From Microbulbifer sp. YPW1 (GTDB lineage Bacteria; Pseudomonadota; Gammaproteobacteria; Pseudomonadales; Cellvibrionaceae): DNA of 64,000 nucleotides. Below the pieces are notes generated by a model, which saw nothing but the letters and a program-made list of their open reading frames with translations, was not told where the DNA came from and made no database searches. The stretch is taken from assembly GCF_013367775.1 (NCBI RefSeq), contig NZ_CP055157.1:1054001-1118000 (forward strand), in the 5' to 3' direction. The translations under genes and the position numbers were made by a program. Numbering within the stretch: the first letter of the stretch is position 1; every line of letters begins with the position of its first letter. Below, one piece after another: positions 8,952 through 18,896 of the stretch.

Positions 8952-11489
8952 TTAGAAATTGTGATTCAGGCTCATGTAGTAGAAGCTACCCTGCCAGTCG
9001 ACCGCCGTATCCGATGCGTATACCGCACCACAACAGTAGTCACCCAGCTGATCCTTTTCCGGGTACTCGTCAAAGACATTGCGGCCACCAACACTGACAT
9101 TTGTCATCTCGGTAATGTTGTAACGCCCTTCCAGATCCACCTGTACGACTGGGTCATATTCCTGGACATCACCACCCTGGAAGTTCTCATAGCTGCCGTA
9201 CCAGTTGGCGCGCGCCATTAGGGAAACCGGTCCGATATCGTGCATCGCTGTGATGGCACCCCGGACTTCAGGCTGGAAGTTTTCAAAGTCGAACTCGTCC
9301 TCTTCGTTCAGGTAAGCACTGGGATCCGAGGCAAATTCTGACTTGTTGTAGTTAAAGGACGCGGTCAGGTTGGTGATACTGGTGTCGGACCAGCTCAGCG
9401 GATAAGTGGCGACAACATCTACACCCTGAGTGCGGGTATCGAAAGCATTGGTGAAGTAGAAAACGCCACCAATCGATTCCGCACCAACAACACCCGCATC
9501 AACAAGAGCGAGGTAGTTGTCATAGGCACTCCCGGCACCACTATCGGCCGATACGTCGAGGGTTGAGATAGCGTAAGTCCGGTCATCCACATCGATACGA
9601 TAGAAGTCCACAGTCATGGACAGGTCGTCGAAGTCGGCCGTGAAACCGAAAGTAAAGTTGGTGGAGGTCTCCGGCTTCAACGCTTCTGCACCCAGCGCCT
9701 GCGCAACGGAACTGCTTGCGGGGAACAGGCCGGTAGCAACCGGGAAGCCGTTGGGCAGTCGGGTAGACACGTTCGTGGTACCTTGCTGGCCCGGTGTTGG
9801 TGCACGGAAACCGGTACCGATGGAGGAGCGGAGCCCGATATTTTCGGTCAGGTCGTACTGCAGGGCGAGCTTGCCCACAAGTTCGGAATCGAAGTCGGAG
9901 TAGTCTTCAAAGCGCATCGCCGCCTGTAAAAACAGTCTGTCGCTGACATCGCTACTCAGGTCACCGTAAATGGCATAAGAGTCGCGGGAATAACTACCGG
10001 AGTACTCCGGGGAGTAGCCGGGGAAGCCGTTGGAGCCGACACCAACCACGGTATAGATTGGATCATTTTCATCCGCACAGTTCAGTGTTGAACCGCCGTC
10101 GATCACCGCCTGTCCCGCCTCGGTGGGCGTCGTACCGTCACAGAAACTCCAGGGGTCCTGTGTGGCATAAGGACCGGCCGCATAGGAAGCCGGATCACCA
10201 CCGGTCAGGTCATAGGATTCATCCATATAGCTGAGGCCAAAAGCCGCAACTACTGGTGCACTCATGCCCCAATCGAGTTCTTTGGAGAAGTCCGCCTGCA
10301 GCTGAATTTCCTCGTTCGCCAGGGTACCCGGCTTGAACGACGTTGGGCTATCCGGCCCCATAGAAGGGTTGACGGTGTTTTTCAGGGTGTAGGCGACTTC
10401 GCTATTACCGTAACGTGCACTAAAGTCGTACAGCATTCCGGACGCCATTTCTCCCTTTAGACCACTCACCAGGGAGTAGTCTGTCACTTCACCAAAGAAG
10501 CGGGGCGTAAAGCCGCCGGGGAATTTTTCCAGCGGGCTGTAGACGGAGCCATCTTCCTCGCGCAGATCTTCGATGGTGCCGTTGCCCGGATAGCGATAAT
10601 AGAAGCTGCCATCCGCTTCGCTTTCGGAGTAGTTACCAAAGGCGTAAAGCTCTTTGCCGCCACCTAAATCGTAGCCGGCGTTAAAAAAGAGCCGCGCACC
10701 TTCAGAGTTCGGCTGCCCCCAGGGCTGCACTACATCGCCTTCGAGAGATGCATTTTTTGCCGCTTCGATAAAATCCGGATCCTGATCCGCAAGGCAGAAC
10801 CATTCTTCACAGTACTGCTCGGAGCGGGATGTAAAGTCTGACTGGGACATTTCACCGGAAATACTGAGGAAGCCATCATTGCCGATCGGCATACCCACAT
10901 TACCGGTTGCAGTGGTCTGGAACCCGTCGCCTTCGGTGTACTCACCCGCGCGCACACTTACCGAACCACCTTCAGCATTGTCCTTGAGGATAAAGTTGAT
11001 CACACCGGCAATGGCGTCAGAACCGTACTGGGCCGCAGCACCGTCGCGCAGCACTTCCACAGACTTCAGCGCAGAACTCGGAATTGTCGCAATGTCCGGC
11101 CCCTGGGTACCGGAACCGCCAATCTGCACCAGCGCGGCGCGGTGACGGCGCTTGGAATTCACCAGCACCAGGGTTTTATCCGTGGGCATGCCCCGCAATT
11201 GAGCCGGGCGAACAAATGTGCCGCCATCACTGATAGGCTGACGAGTGACATTATATGAAGGCACCAGTGTCTTCATGACATCGTTGGTATCGGTATAGGA
11301 AACCGACTGCAACGCTTCGCTACCAAATACATCGACCGGCACGGGAGAATCCGACACCGAACGCGGCTTGCCTCGCAAGCCGGTAACGGCCACTTCTTCG
11401 ATTTCTTCCGCCATTACAGGCGCTACCGGTGCGAGCGCACTACCGGTGATAATTGCCATCACAGCACAACTTAGAGATTTACGCTTCAT
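8952..11489 (-). CDS. TonB-dependent outer-membrane receptor
   Basis: 845 residues with a signal peptide (cleavage near PVMAEE). A TonB-box-like EEVAVTG segment precedes the plug (about residues 40-165), which includes VEVLRDGAAAQYGSDAIAGVINFIL. The rest alternates like a 22-strand barrel and ends in Phe (SLNHNF), as outer-membrane barrels do. Sequence character matches peptide or carbohydrate-type receptors of marine proteobacteria more than classical siderophore receptors, but the ligand is not decidable. It converges on the TSUP/aminotransferase pair. Confidence 0.92.
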   Translation of the reverse strand: MKRKSLSCAVMAIITGSALAPVAPVMAEEIEEVAVTGLRGKPRSVSDSPVPVDVFGSEALQSVSYTDTNDVMKTLVPSYNVTRQPISDGGTFVRPAQLRGMPTDKTLVLVNSKRRHRAALVQIGGSGTQGPDIATIPSSALKSVEVLRDGAAAQYGSDAIAGVINFILKDNAEGGSVSVRAGEYTEGDGFQTTATGNVGMPIGNDGFLSISGEMSQSDFTSRSEQYCEEWFCLADQDPDFIEAAKNASLEGDVVQPWGQPNSEGARLFFNAGYDLGGGKELYAFGNYSESEADGSFYYRYPGNGTIEDLREEDGSVYSPLEKFPGGFTPRFFGEVTDYSLVSGLKGEMASGMLYDFSARYGNSEVAYTLKNTVNPSMGPDSPTSFKPGTLANEEIQLQADFSKELDWGMSAPVVAAFGLSYMDESYDLTGGDPASYAAGPYATQDPWSFCDGTTPTEAGQAVIDGGSTLNCADENDPIYTVVGVGSNGFPGYSPEYSGSYSRDSYAIYGDLSSDVSDRLFLQAAMRFEDYSDFDSELVGKLALQYDLTENIGLRSSIGTGFRAPTPGQQGTTNVSTRLPNGFPVATGLFPASSSVAQALGAEALKPETSTNFTFGFTADFDDLSMTVDFYRIDVDDRTYAISTLDVSADSGAGSAYDNYLALVDAGVVGAESIGGVFYFTNAFDTRTQGVDVVATYPLSWSDTSITNLTASFNYNKSEFASDPSAYLNEEDEFDFENFQPEVRGAITAMHDIGPVSLMARANWYGSYENFQGGDVQEYDPVVQVDLEGRYNITEMTNVSVGGRNVFDEYPEKDQLGDYCCGAVYASDTAVDWQGSFYYMSLNHNF

Positions 11490-11811
11490 AACCCACCCTT
11501 CTTATTGAATAAATGCCATAACCATAAATTTTGGGCAAAAGCATCCCGTGCCGTGCAATCCGGGGATATACACAGCTCGCAATACATCAGATACAACGGG
11601 CACTTTCAGATACATCCGGGCCATGTGGACCCGGGAGACAGAGCGGTGCGGGAGGATCCCCGCGACCACCGGAATCAGCAGTTCTCAGCTATTTTTCTGA
11701 GCGCTACCCGGTATAGAGCAATATGTATGCCAGATTTTTTTTCTCTTCCCGTGCATCCATATGGAACACTGCGTGCGTCATAGGCACAGATGAATAAATA
11801 CGGATTCAGCG
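11490..11811. other. Divergent promoter region, no gene seen
   Basis: 322 bases between the receptor (minus) and the YggN-like gene (plus). Short open frames here lack ribosome sites and family features. I see no clear palindromic operator. Confidence 0.6.
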
Positions 11812-12609
11812 ATGAAGCACCTACTCCCTTTTTTTGCAGTTGCAGCACTCTCCTCCTCGGTAGCACTGGCCACTGAGGTAAATATCGATACAGACAATCA
11901 CAGCAGTTGCTCGGTGGACCTGCACCAGCAGGTAACCGTGGGGCCGGATTTCATAGAGACCCGGGGCGGCGACAAAGGTGCGCCACAGATCGCTTACCAT
12001 GCACCGGATCAGCTGGCGGTGGGCGACGACGGGGTCATTCTCACTCCGGAACAGCAGGTGCTGATGCAGTCCTACCAGCAGGGCCTGCACAGTGCAGGTC
12101 GCGACGTCTCACTGATAGCGGCAGACGCGATGGATATCGCGTTGGATGGAGTTGGAATCGCACTGTCAGCCCTCGCCGGTGCGGACGATCCTGACACCCA
12201 GGAATTTCTCTCATCTTCACGGGCGCTGCGCACCAAGCTACTGGTGCAAACCCAGCGCCCGGGTGACGTATACACCTTCGGTGGATCCTGGGTTGACCAT
12301 GCGATGGGGGAATCCTTCGAGCGGGAGCTAGAACCCCAGCTCGAGGCCCTGGCAAAAAAATCTGCAGGTAAAATCGCCTGGCACGCACTGAAAGCGGCGT
12401 TCACCGGTGGCGCGAGTATCGAGCGGGATGCAGAGCTGGCTGCCGAAAAGGTGGAGAAGGTGATGGAAAGGAAAGCGGAGCGACTGGAGGCGCGAGCCGA
12501 AGGGCTTTGCACCCAGCTACTCGAACTGGATGCCCTGGAAACCGATCTGCATCGCGCAATACCCGAGCTGCAGGGCATGGAGCTGCTCGAGGCAAAAAAA
12601 TCTGACTAA
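11812..12609 (+). CDS. YggN/DUF2884 family exported protein
   Basis: 265 residues with a signal peptide (MKHLLPFFAVAALSSSVALA). The order of segments (a short N-terminal strand pair with one Cys, a YQQGL segment, a charged helical C-terminal half and a late conserved Cys in GLCTQLLELD) matches E. coli YggN-like DUF2884 proteins. The C-terminal part (about 195-240) is predicted to be a charged coiled helix. Function of the family is unknown; location is probably periplasmic. Confidence 0.72.
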   Translation: MKHLLPFFAVAALSSSVALATEVNIDTDNHSSCSVDLHQQVTVGPDFIETRGGDKGAPQIAYHAPDQLAVGDDGVILTPEQQVLMQSYQQGLHSAGRDVSLIAADAMDIALDGVGIALSALAGADDPDTQEFLSSSRALRTKLLVQTQRPGDVYTFGGSWVDHAMGESFERELEPQLEALAKKSAGKIAWHALKAAFTGGASIERDAELAAEKVEKVMERKAERLEARAEGLCTQLLELDALETDLHRAIPELQGMELLEAKKSD

Positions 12610-12638
12610 CAGTATTTTAAAGAATACCCCCAGTGTTC

Positions 12639-12660
12639 GGCCGCAATTGCGGCCTTTTTT
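12639..12660 (+). terminator. Terminator after the YggN-like gene
   Basis: GGCCGCAATTGCGGCC palindrome followed by six T. Confidence 0.85.
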
Positions 12661-12696
12661 ATTTTGCGAGATGCTCGCCAGAAAACTCAGGTAAAG

Positions 12697-12719
12697 AAAA
12701 GGCCGCATGAGCGGCCTTT
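12697..12719 (-). terminator. Terminator after the peroxiredoxin gene
   Basis: On the minus strand a GGCCGC/GCGGCC stem is followed by TTTTCTTT, between the convergent genes. Confidence 0.7.
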
Positions 12720-12748
12720 ATTGATCCGGATTAATCGCGAGGAAATCC

Positions 12749-13267
12749 CTATTCCTTGTGTGCTACATCCAGCTGCCCGAGGGTAGCCGCGATGTCCTGG
12801 GCACTGGTTGCGGGTTTGATATCGCGATCGATCTTCAACACCTTGCCATCCTTGCCAATGTAGATGGTTACCCGCTTGGCCATGTTCAACACCGGCATTT
12901 TCACATCGTAGGCAGCGGCGACTTCACCAGACGGATCGCTCAACAGCGGGAAATCCGCTTTCTGTTCTGCAGCGAACTTGGCATTGTCCTCTACATCGTC
13001 GGTGCTCGCCATAAAGTAGGCGACGTCGTATTTACGAATCAGGTGGCCGTTCTCCGCCAGGGACTTGCACTCGATGGTACAGCCTTTGGTAAACGCCTTG
13101 GGATACCAGGCGACCACGACAGCCTGCTTGCCCTTGTAATCGGACAGGGTGTAGGTTTTTCCATCGGAAGCCTGCAGAGAAAACTCTGGGGCCATATCTC
13201 CCACTTCCAGTGCAGAAGCGGGCAAAGCAATCGCCATGACTGCGAATAAAAAGAACAATTTTCTCAT
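12749..13267 (-). CDS. Periplasmic thiol peroxidase, PrxQ/Bcp type
   Basis: 172 residues with a signal peptide (MRKLFFLFAVMAIALPASA). The AhpC/TSA thioredoxin-like fold shows the peroxidatic Cys63 and a resolving Cys67 in the KGCTIEC motif; the CX3C-to-CX4C spacing is that of PrxQ/Bcp proteins. It reduces peroxides, here probably in the periplasm because of the signal. The ATG at 13267 has GGAG seven bases upstream; a GTG directly before it at 13270 would add one residue. Confidence 0.85.
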   Translation of the reverse strand: MRKLFFLFAVMAIALPASALEVGDMAPEFSLQASDGKTYTLSDYKGKQAVVVAWYPKAFTKGCTIECKSLAENGHLIRKYDVAYFMASTDDVEDNAKFAAEQKADFPLLSDPSGEVAAAYDVKMPVLNMAKRVTIYIGKDGKVLKIDRDIKPATSAQDIAATLGQLDVAHKE

Positions 13268-13519
13268 CACTTTTCTCCAGGCTTTTCCGGCCGTGGCCGG
13301 GTATCAATCTGACTTCCCATTCAGTTCCGAAACTGCGGTTTTATCGCTGGAAACGATCATTTTTCAACCGTAGAATCGCCTACTTTTGCACCAAACATAA
13401 TCAGCCGGAAGGGATTACAGGGGCTCCGGTGACAGGCGCACGATGGATTGGGCTCGAATACCAATAACCAGTGGACTATGGCCAAGTGTCCACACTTAGG
13501 CAACCTCAATCCTTTCAAG

Positions 13520-14824
13520 ATGCGATTCCGTACTTTCTGGCTAAGTGGCCTGTGTATATTTTTCACCCTCGCAATCGGCTGCGGTGGAGGCGGCGGCGGA
13601 AGTGAAGATCCCGGAGCGGATCTCACCCAGGTTCCACCACCATCCAACGCCCCCGGCAACGCACAAAGCGGCTCCGGCGGTGCTTCTGATACGCCAACGG
13701 ACACTTCTGGATCACTCCAGACCGTGCAACCGGGCGATTACGCACGGGTAAGTACCACCCCCAGCTGCCCGCTCGTGGCCGGTAGTGAAGCCGCGGAATT
13801 CAAGCTGCTGTTTGCCAACCTGGACGGTGCGCCCTATTTCGATGAAATCGTCGACGATGCGGTGCACAACCAGTTCCAGAAGCTGGCCCCACTGAAGGAC
13901 TATACAGCGAACTTCGCCTTTTACCGGCTCGACCTGAGCGGTGCAGATGCACTCGGGTGTGAAGCCACCGGCAACAGCAGCGGCGCATCCTTTGCCTGTA
14001 ACGATGAGCGGGTCCACCAGGCAATTCTCGAGCAGTGTGAGGTCGATGATATCCATGGGGTAATCAAGGTGGTGATCGCGGATACCGGCTACGGCGCTTC
14101 CGGTGGCGAGATCATCTACCTCGGCAGCGACAGCCAGTGGCCGGACGCGGATACCGCGCTGTTTAATCTGAAAAATCTTGTGGTACACGAGGTTGGACAC
14201 AATTTCGGCCTCGCCGACCTCTATGACGGCGGCACCAACACCGACGGATCTCCCGTCACCGGCTGGCCCAGCGAGCTGTCGCGGGAATGGGGCAACCTGG
14301 ATGGCCCCGGCTGCGAGAAGTGGTGCAACAGCTACAAGCCCGCCTCCGAATACACGCTTTCCGCCAGCGCTGCCTGCAACACGTTTGACAGCAGGGATGC
14401 CTGCGTCAGCCACAATCGCAGCGAATCCGGTGAATGCAAAACCGACGACGGCGGCACCGTTTCCTGCTGCACCTGGTCCGAGGACGCAGAGGACGAGTAC
14501 TTCGGCTCCCAGTGCACACCCGCCTGGGGCACCGAGGATATCGGGCTCGACTGTATGGAGGGCGCAGGCTGCTATTACGGCGGTGCCTATGGCAACAACT
14601 CGTGGCGTCCGGTAAAGAGCTGGCCCGACAGCATCATGTACGGTGCCGGTCAGTCCGAAGCGTTTGACAGTGTTTCACAGCAGGCGCTGTCAGAAGTAAT
14701 CCGCTGTTGTGGCAGCTCGGATGATTCCACCGCATCCTGCGCGAGCTTTCGCGAAGAGTATGTGGCGTTTATGAAGGATTCCCAGCCGTACAAAGATCGC
14801 CTGGGCTCCTGCGGTTTCAACTAA
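13520..14824 (+). CDS. Lipoprotein with HExxHxxGxxD metalloprotease motif
   Basis: From the ATG at 13520 the product has 434 residues, begins with a lipoprotein signal (lipobox AIGC followed by a glycine run) and a low-complexity Gly/Ser/Pro linker to about residue 75. At about residue 223 is HEVGHNFGLADLYDGG, the zinc signature of gametolysin-like (M11) and related metzincins. The segment after it (about 265-345) holds many Cys residues, probably disulfide-bonded. Upstream in-frame TTG (13448) and ATG (13478) starts would put extra residues before the signal and are less likely. Likely a cell-surface or periplasmic protease; substrate unknown. Confidence 0.75.
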   Translation: MRFRTFWLSGLCIFFTLAIGCGGGGGGSEDPGADLTQVPPPSNAPGNAQSGSGGASDTPTDTSGSLQTVQPGDYARVSTTPSCPLVAGSEAAEFKLLFANLDGAPYFDEIVDDAVHNQFQKLAPLKDYTANFAFYRLDLSGADALGCEATGNSSGASFACNDERVHQAILEQCEVDDIHGVIKVVIADTGYGASGGEIIYLGSDSQWPDADTALFNLKNLVVHEVGHNFGLADLYDGGTNTDGSPVTGWPSELSREWGNLDGPGCEKWCNSYKPASEYTLSASAACNTFDSRDACVSHNRSESGECKTDDGGTVSCCTWSEDAEDEYFGSQCTPAWGTEDIGLDCMEGAGCYYGGAYGNNSWRPVKSWPDSIMYGAGQSEAFDSVSQQALSEVIRCCGSSDDSTASCASFREEYVAFMKDSQPYKDRLGSCGFN

Positions 14825-14835
14825 CCAATAAAAAA

Positions 14836-14864
14836 GCCTGCGCCCGGCGTCACCGGGGGCAGGC
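14836..14864 (+). terminator. Hairpin terminator between convergent genes
   Basis: GCCTGCGCCCGG pairs with CCGGGGGCAGGC, flanked by an A run on the left and only TTCATTT on the right; likely works better for the minus-strand glucanase gene. Confidence 0.65.
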
Positions 14865-14934
14865 CTTCATTTACGCGGATATCTGGATATCCTCTTTGCG
14901 CGGGGCGGCTACCGCCGCCCAAATGCGCACTGCT

Positions 14935-17091
14935 TCACTGGCAAAGCCCGGTGCTGGTAGCGGTGTCGTGGCTCAGGCCACCACTCAGGTCGGTGACACA
15001 GAAGCTGACCGAGAGGTTACCACCAGCAGTAGCCGTACTGGTGATGCTGGCGATGCCGTTGCTATCGGTGAGTCCGCTCGCACCACTTTCGGTAATGTTG
15101 CCACCAAAGTTACCGCTCACTGACACGCCCGGCACGCCGCGGCCCAGGTCATCCAGTACGGTCACCGTTGCGGTGGCGTACTTCTGCCCCCTTCCCGCGG
15201 AAGCGGTACCGGTCACCACGCTGGACACGTACATGGTGGTGGCTTCGGCGCCGTCGTTTACGCTTAACTCGAAGCTTGTCTGGCCGCTTGCGCCCTGATC
15301 ATCGGTAACCGTCAGCGTTGCGGTGTAGGTACCTGGTGCGGCGTAGGTGTGGCTGGCCGAAACGGTGGAGGCGGAGCCACCGTCTCCAAAGTCCCACTGG
15401 TAGCCGACAACCGAACCATCGCTGTCCGCACTGGCGCTGCCGTCAAAACTGCAGTCCAGACCGGTGCAGGTGTGACTGGCACTTGCGGTGGGGGACTGGT
15501 TGGCACCGGTATCGAGACCGTAGATGTCGAAGTTATCCCAGTAGTAGGTGTCTCCGTTGAAGGTATTGGGATCAAACAGGATCACCAGGCTGTCCACGGC
15601 ATTTGCCGGTGTGCCGCCATCTATACGGTCGTCCAACTCGAACTTGAGTCGCTGCCAGCCGCTGCCCTCGCCTACATAGGCCGCATACTTGGAGTGGCGC
15701 CCTGTGGGGTAGTTGGTGGCAGTGGCTGTAGCGCTATCTTCCAGCTGTACCAGGATCTGGGTACCCGGAGCAGCGGTGGTGAACACGTCCATATAGAACG
15801 CTTTCTCACCGGAAAGGAACGGATCCGCATCGGGCACCGCGTTGGTATCGGCAGCGATCACGTCGTACTGGGCACCCGCAGAACGGGTATACATCGCAAC
15901 GGTGGTAGAGGCATTGTTGGCATCCGCCTGCGGGTTGGCGGCATCCTGAACAAAGGTGCCGTCGAACACGCTGTAGGTCAGGTTGCGCTGGGATTCGAAG
16001 TTTTCCAGTACGCTCTCCTGCACCAGCTTTGGCCCCACATGTACCGGCAAACTCAGTTCGCGATTGCCACAACTGTCAGTCACGCTGACAGTCACAGCGC
16101 CGCCGGCGCTGCCCCACTGCACGGTGACAGTATCGCTGTTGCCACCGGCAACCAGGGTCGCGTCGGCCGGCAGGCTCCAGGCATAACCGGGATTACCGCC
16201 GATCGCACCTGCTACGGAATAGGTGGTGGTTTCGCCGTTATCCACAATACGGTCACCCTTGATGCTGGGCTGGCCGTGATCATAGACCCGAACATAATCC
16301 ACCTGCATAGTTTGCGGCAGCATGGAATCATCTACCGCACCGCCGAGGTTACCGCCCACCGCCAGGTTCAGCAGGAAGTGATACTGGTAATTTTCGAAGG
16401 TCCAGTAGGATGCGTCGGTGAGGTCATTGGGAGTCAGTGTTGCGTACAACTGGTCGTCCACGTACCAGCGCATCTCGTCAGGCTCCCACTCCAGCGCGTA
16501 GACATGGAAATCCGCCGACCAGGGTTCCGGCTGGATCAGTAAGCGATTACCGGTATGGGAGTTATTCGGGTAGAGCTCGCCGTAGTGCAGCGTGCCGAAG
16601 ACATATTCATCCGATTGACCGAGCGATTCCAGAATGTCGATCTCGCCGCTGATCGGCCAACCCTCGGCGGGATCGGTGGGCAGCATCCAGAACGCCGACC
16701 ACATGCCGGTGCCGTCCGGCACCTTGATACGCGCTTCGAAGCGACCGTTGGTCCACTCGCCGCCGTTGGGCATATTGGCAGTGCGCAGGCGCGCAGACGT
16801 GTATGCCTTGCTCTGCACCCGCTCCTTGCGCGCGGTGATAGTGAGCAACCCGTTGGCCACGGTGGCATTTTCGGCTTTGTAATACTGGAGCTCACTATTG
16901 CCCCACCCACAGATACCGTAACTGCAACCATCGCCAATCATGGGTTCCCACTTGGAGGTGTCCAAAGTGGTACCGTCGAAATTGTCTTCCCACACCGGCG
17001 CCGGAGACTGGCACTGCTGACCGAAAGCCGGCAATGCGGCCGACAGGCCGACGGTGAGAAGCAACTTTTTATATCTATTTTTATTATGCAT
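14935..17091 (-). CDS. Secreted GH16 endo-beta-1,3-glucanase (laminarinase-like), multidomain
   Basis: 718 residues with a signal peptide ending near ALPAFG. The GH16 catalytic domain spans about residues 32-280 and carries the retaining-enzyme motif GEIDILE with Glu150, Asp152 and Glu155; flanking WSAFWMLP and WPISGEIDI fit laminarinases. Then come a Big/SWM-like segment (about 285-355), a jelly-roll carbohydrate-binding-like region (about 365-525, ending DTYYWDNFDIYG), a PKD domain (about 535-610 with WDFGDG) and an Ig-like domain to the end. Likely hydrolyses algal laminarin or similar glucans outside the cell. Family fit is firm, exact substrate inferred. Confidence 0.9.
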   Translation of the reverse strand: MHNKNRYKKLLLTVGLSAALPAFGQQCQSPAPVWEDNFDGTTLDTSKWEPMIGDGCSYGICGWGNSELQYYKAENATVANGLLTITARKERVQSKAYTSARLRTANMPNGGEWTNGRFEARIKVPDGTGMWSAFWMLPTDPAEGWPISGEIDILESLGQSDEYVFGTLHYGELYPNNSHTGNRLLIQPEPWSADFHVYALEWEPDEMRWYVDDQLYATLTPNDLTDASYWTFENYQYHFLLNLAVGGNLGGAVDDSMLPQTMQVDYVRVYDHGQPSIKGDRIVDNGETTTYSVAGAIGGNPGYAWSLPADATLVAGGNSDTVTVQWGSAGGAVTVSVTDSCGNRELSLPVHVGPKLVQESVLENFESQRNLTYSVFDGTFVQDAANPQADANNASTTVAMYTRSAGAQYDVIAADTNAVPDADPFLSGEKAFYMDVFTTAAPGTQILVQLEDSATATATNYPTGRHSKYAAYVGEGSGWQRLKFELDDRIDGGTPANAVDSLVILFDPNTFNGDTYYWDNFDIYGLDTGANQSPTASASHTCTGLDCSFDGSASADSDGSVVGYQWDFGDGGSASTVSASHTYAAPGTYTATLTVTDDQGASGQTSFELSVNDGAEATTMYVSSVVTGTASAGRGQKYATATVTVLDDLGRGVPGVSVSGNFGGNITESGASGLTDSNGIASITSTATAGGNLSVSFCVTDLSGGLSHDTATSTGLCQ

Positions 17092-17320
17092 CGTCGTTTT
17101 CCCTCATTGGTTGAGGCACGCTTTGCAGCGTGCACCTCCAATCTACCAATTCGGTTTGACGACACTTCTCCCACTATCACTTCCCATCCAACGTGGGACG
17201 AAGCCTGCGGGTGAGCGGCTCAGGGAGTTGAACAGAAAGACACACCTGGTCATGAACTGAACGGGAAACGACCCACAATGAGTGCGATTACATTCACAAA
17301 AAATGCTAACGCGGTGAGTG

Positions 17321-17794
17321 CTATCGGATATTGAAGTGGTCGAATTGCGCCTGTATGTGCGCAGCCAATTCCATGCGCCCCTTGCTCCGCAAAATTTCGA
17401 TGACGCATTCCACGGTACACAAACCGCCCTGTCGCTGATTGCGCCGCAGCGCATAGCGCGAGGCTGCAGTCGTGTTCAACGCAACACGTTTTACGGGATG
17501 CAAATAGGGGCTGCGATTAAACATCTTGCGTGCTTCCTGCCAGGTGGCGTCCAGCAGGACAAATTGATCACAATCCGCAAGTGCGATCTCTTCGCCAGGC
17601 ACTTCCGCTACCGGATACAGCAATCCTGTATTGGGAGCCTTGAGCACGGAAAGCAATTTTGGGCAGGGTGCGACGCGGTTCCAGACGATGCGCTCGACGA
17701 CGCCTTCCGTATCCCCGCCCACATCCAGCGCGAGCCTTCCGGTATTCGTCGGCCTATCCAGCTCTCTTTCGTGGGTCAGGAGATAAATTTTCAC
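17321..17794 (-). CDS. Short DTW-domain protein (tRNA acp3U transferase-like)
   Basis: 157 residues. It carries the DTW-family core: THERELDRPTNTGRLA near the N-terminus, VLLDATWQEARKMFNRSPYL at about residues 78-97 (DATW replacing the usual DGTW/DTW), and ALRRNQRQGGLCTVE. Full-length members such as E. coli TapT/YfiP begin with a Cys-rich metal-binding segment that is absent here, as in a short subgroup. Full-length relatives add 3-amino-3-carboxypropyl to tRNA uridine from SAM. The GTG start lies 22 bases after epd, so tkt-epd-DTW may be one transcript. Confidence 0.75.
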   Translation of the reverse strand: MKIYLLTHERELDRPTNTGRLALDVGGDTEGVVERIVWNRVAPCPKLLSVLKAPNTGLLYPVAEVPGEEIALADCDQFVLLDATWQEARKMFNRSPYLHPVKRVALNTTAASRYALRRNQRQGGLCTVECVIEILRSKGRMELAAHIQAQFDHFNIR

Positions 17795-17816
17795 GGGTAC
17801 AGCGTCGCAACCGTGT

Positions 17817-18839
17817 TCAAACGTTCACGTGTCTGGCGACATCCAGCATGCGGTTGGCAAAGCCCCATTCGTTGTCGAACCAGATCAGTACCTTGACCAG
17901 CCTGCCGCCGGCTACACGGGTCTGGCTGGCATCGACAATGCCGGAGCGGGGATCGTGGTTGTAGTCGCAGGAGGTGAGCGGTTCTTCGGTATAGCCCAGT
18001 ACACCGGAGAACCGGGTTTCTGCTGCGCGCTTCAGTACCGAGTTCACTTCCGCCTGGGTGACATTTCTGTGCAGCTGCACGGAGAGGTCGATGGCGGAGA
18101 CGTTGACGGTGGGTACGCGCATGGCCTGGGCTTCGAATTTGCCGGCCATTTCCGGGAGTATGCGCTCGATTCCCCGGGCCAGTCCGGTATCTACCGGGAT
18201 GATGGAGGAGATGGCGGAACGGGTTTTGCGCAGGTCGGTGTGATGGTAGGCATCATTTACCGGCTGGTCGTTCATGGCCGAGTGGATGGTGGTGATAACG
18301 CCGGCTTCGATGCCGAAGGCGCTCTCCAGTGCGGCGATGACGGGAATGCTGCAGTTGGTGGTGCAGGAGGCGGCGGAGATGATGGTCTCAGCGCCGGTCA
18401 GTGCGGTGTCGTTGACGCCGTAGACGATGGTGGCGTCGACGTCGCTGGTGGCGGGCTGGGAGAAGATGACTTTCTTGGCACCCGCCTTTAAATGCAGTTC
18501 CGCGCGTTCGCGTTCAGTGAAGCTGCCGGTGCACTCGAGGACGATATCCACGCGCTCTTGGCGCCAGTCGAGGTCTTCGAGGTTTTCAAAGTGGGTGACG
18601 GCAATCGGGTCGCCGTTAATCTGTAAGGCGTCGTTGTGGACGGTGACTTCGCCATGGAAGCGGCCGTGCACGGTGTCGTATTTGGTCAGGTGCGCGATGG
18701 TGGCGCAGTCGGCCAGCTCGTTGATGGCAACGATCTGCATTTGGTCGCGCAGATTGGATTCGTAGAGGGCGCGCAGAACGCTGCGTCCTATGCGGCCGTA
18801 GCCGTTGATGGCGAGTCTTATAGGAGATTGGTTGGGCAT
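17817..18839 (-). CDS. epd: Erythrose-4-phosphate dehydrogenase-type GAPDH family protein
   Basis: 340 residues from the ATG at 18839 (AGGATT upstream). Rossmann motif [15 protein letters not shown] at the N-terminus, active-site Cys in SAASCTTNC, and [14 protein letters not shown] near the end. [27 protein letters not shown] and the [16 protein letters not shown] stretch match E. coli Epd more closely than GapA. Epd oxidises erythrose-4-phosphate to 4-phosphoerythronate for PLP synthesis. Its neighbour tkt makes and uses erythrose-4-phosphate, which supports the call, although some proteins of this branch work as GAPDH. The longer frame upstream runs through a repeat and is rejected as coding. 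Confidence 0.85.
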   Translation of the reverse strand: MPNQSPIRLAINGYGRIGRSVLRALYESNLRDQMQIVAINELADCATIAHLTKYDTVHGRFHGEVTVHNDALQINGDPIAVTHFENLEDLDWRQERVDIVLECTGSFTERERAELHLKAGAKKVIFSQPATSDVDATIVYGVNDTALTGAETIISAASCTTNCSIPVIAALESAFGIEAGVITTIHSAMNDQPVNDAYHHTDLRKTRSAISSIIPVDTGLARGIERILPEMAGKFEAQAMRVPTVNVSAIDLSVQLHRNVTQAEVNSVLKRAAETRFSGVLGYTEEPLTSCDYNHDPRSGIVDASQTRVAGGRLVKVLIWFDNEWGFANRMLDVARHVNV

Positions 18840-18896
18840 GAAATCCTCAGGCTGACGGCACCGCCTTCTGGATTTATTTCCGGTGCGGTGGCGGTC

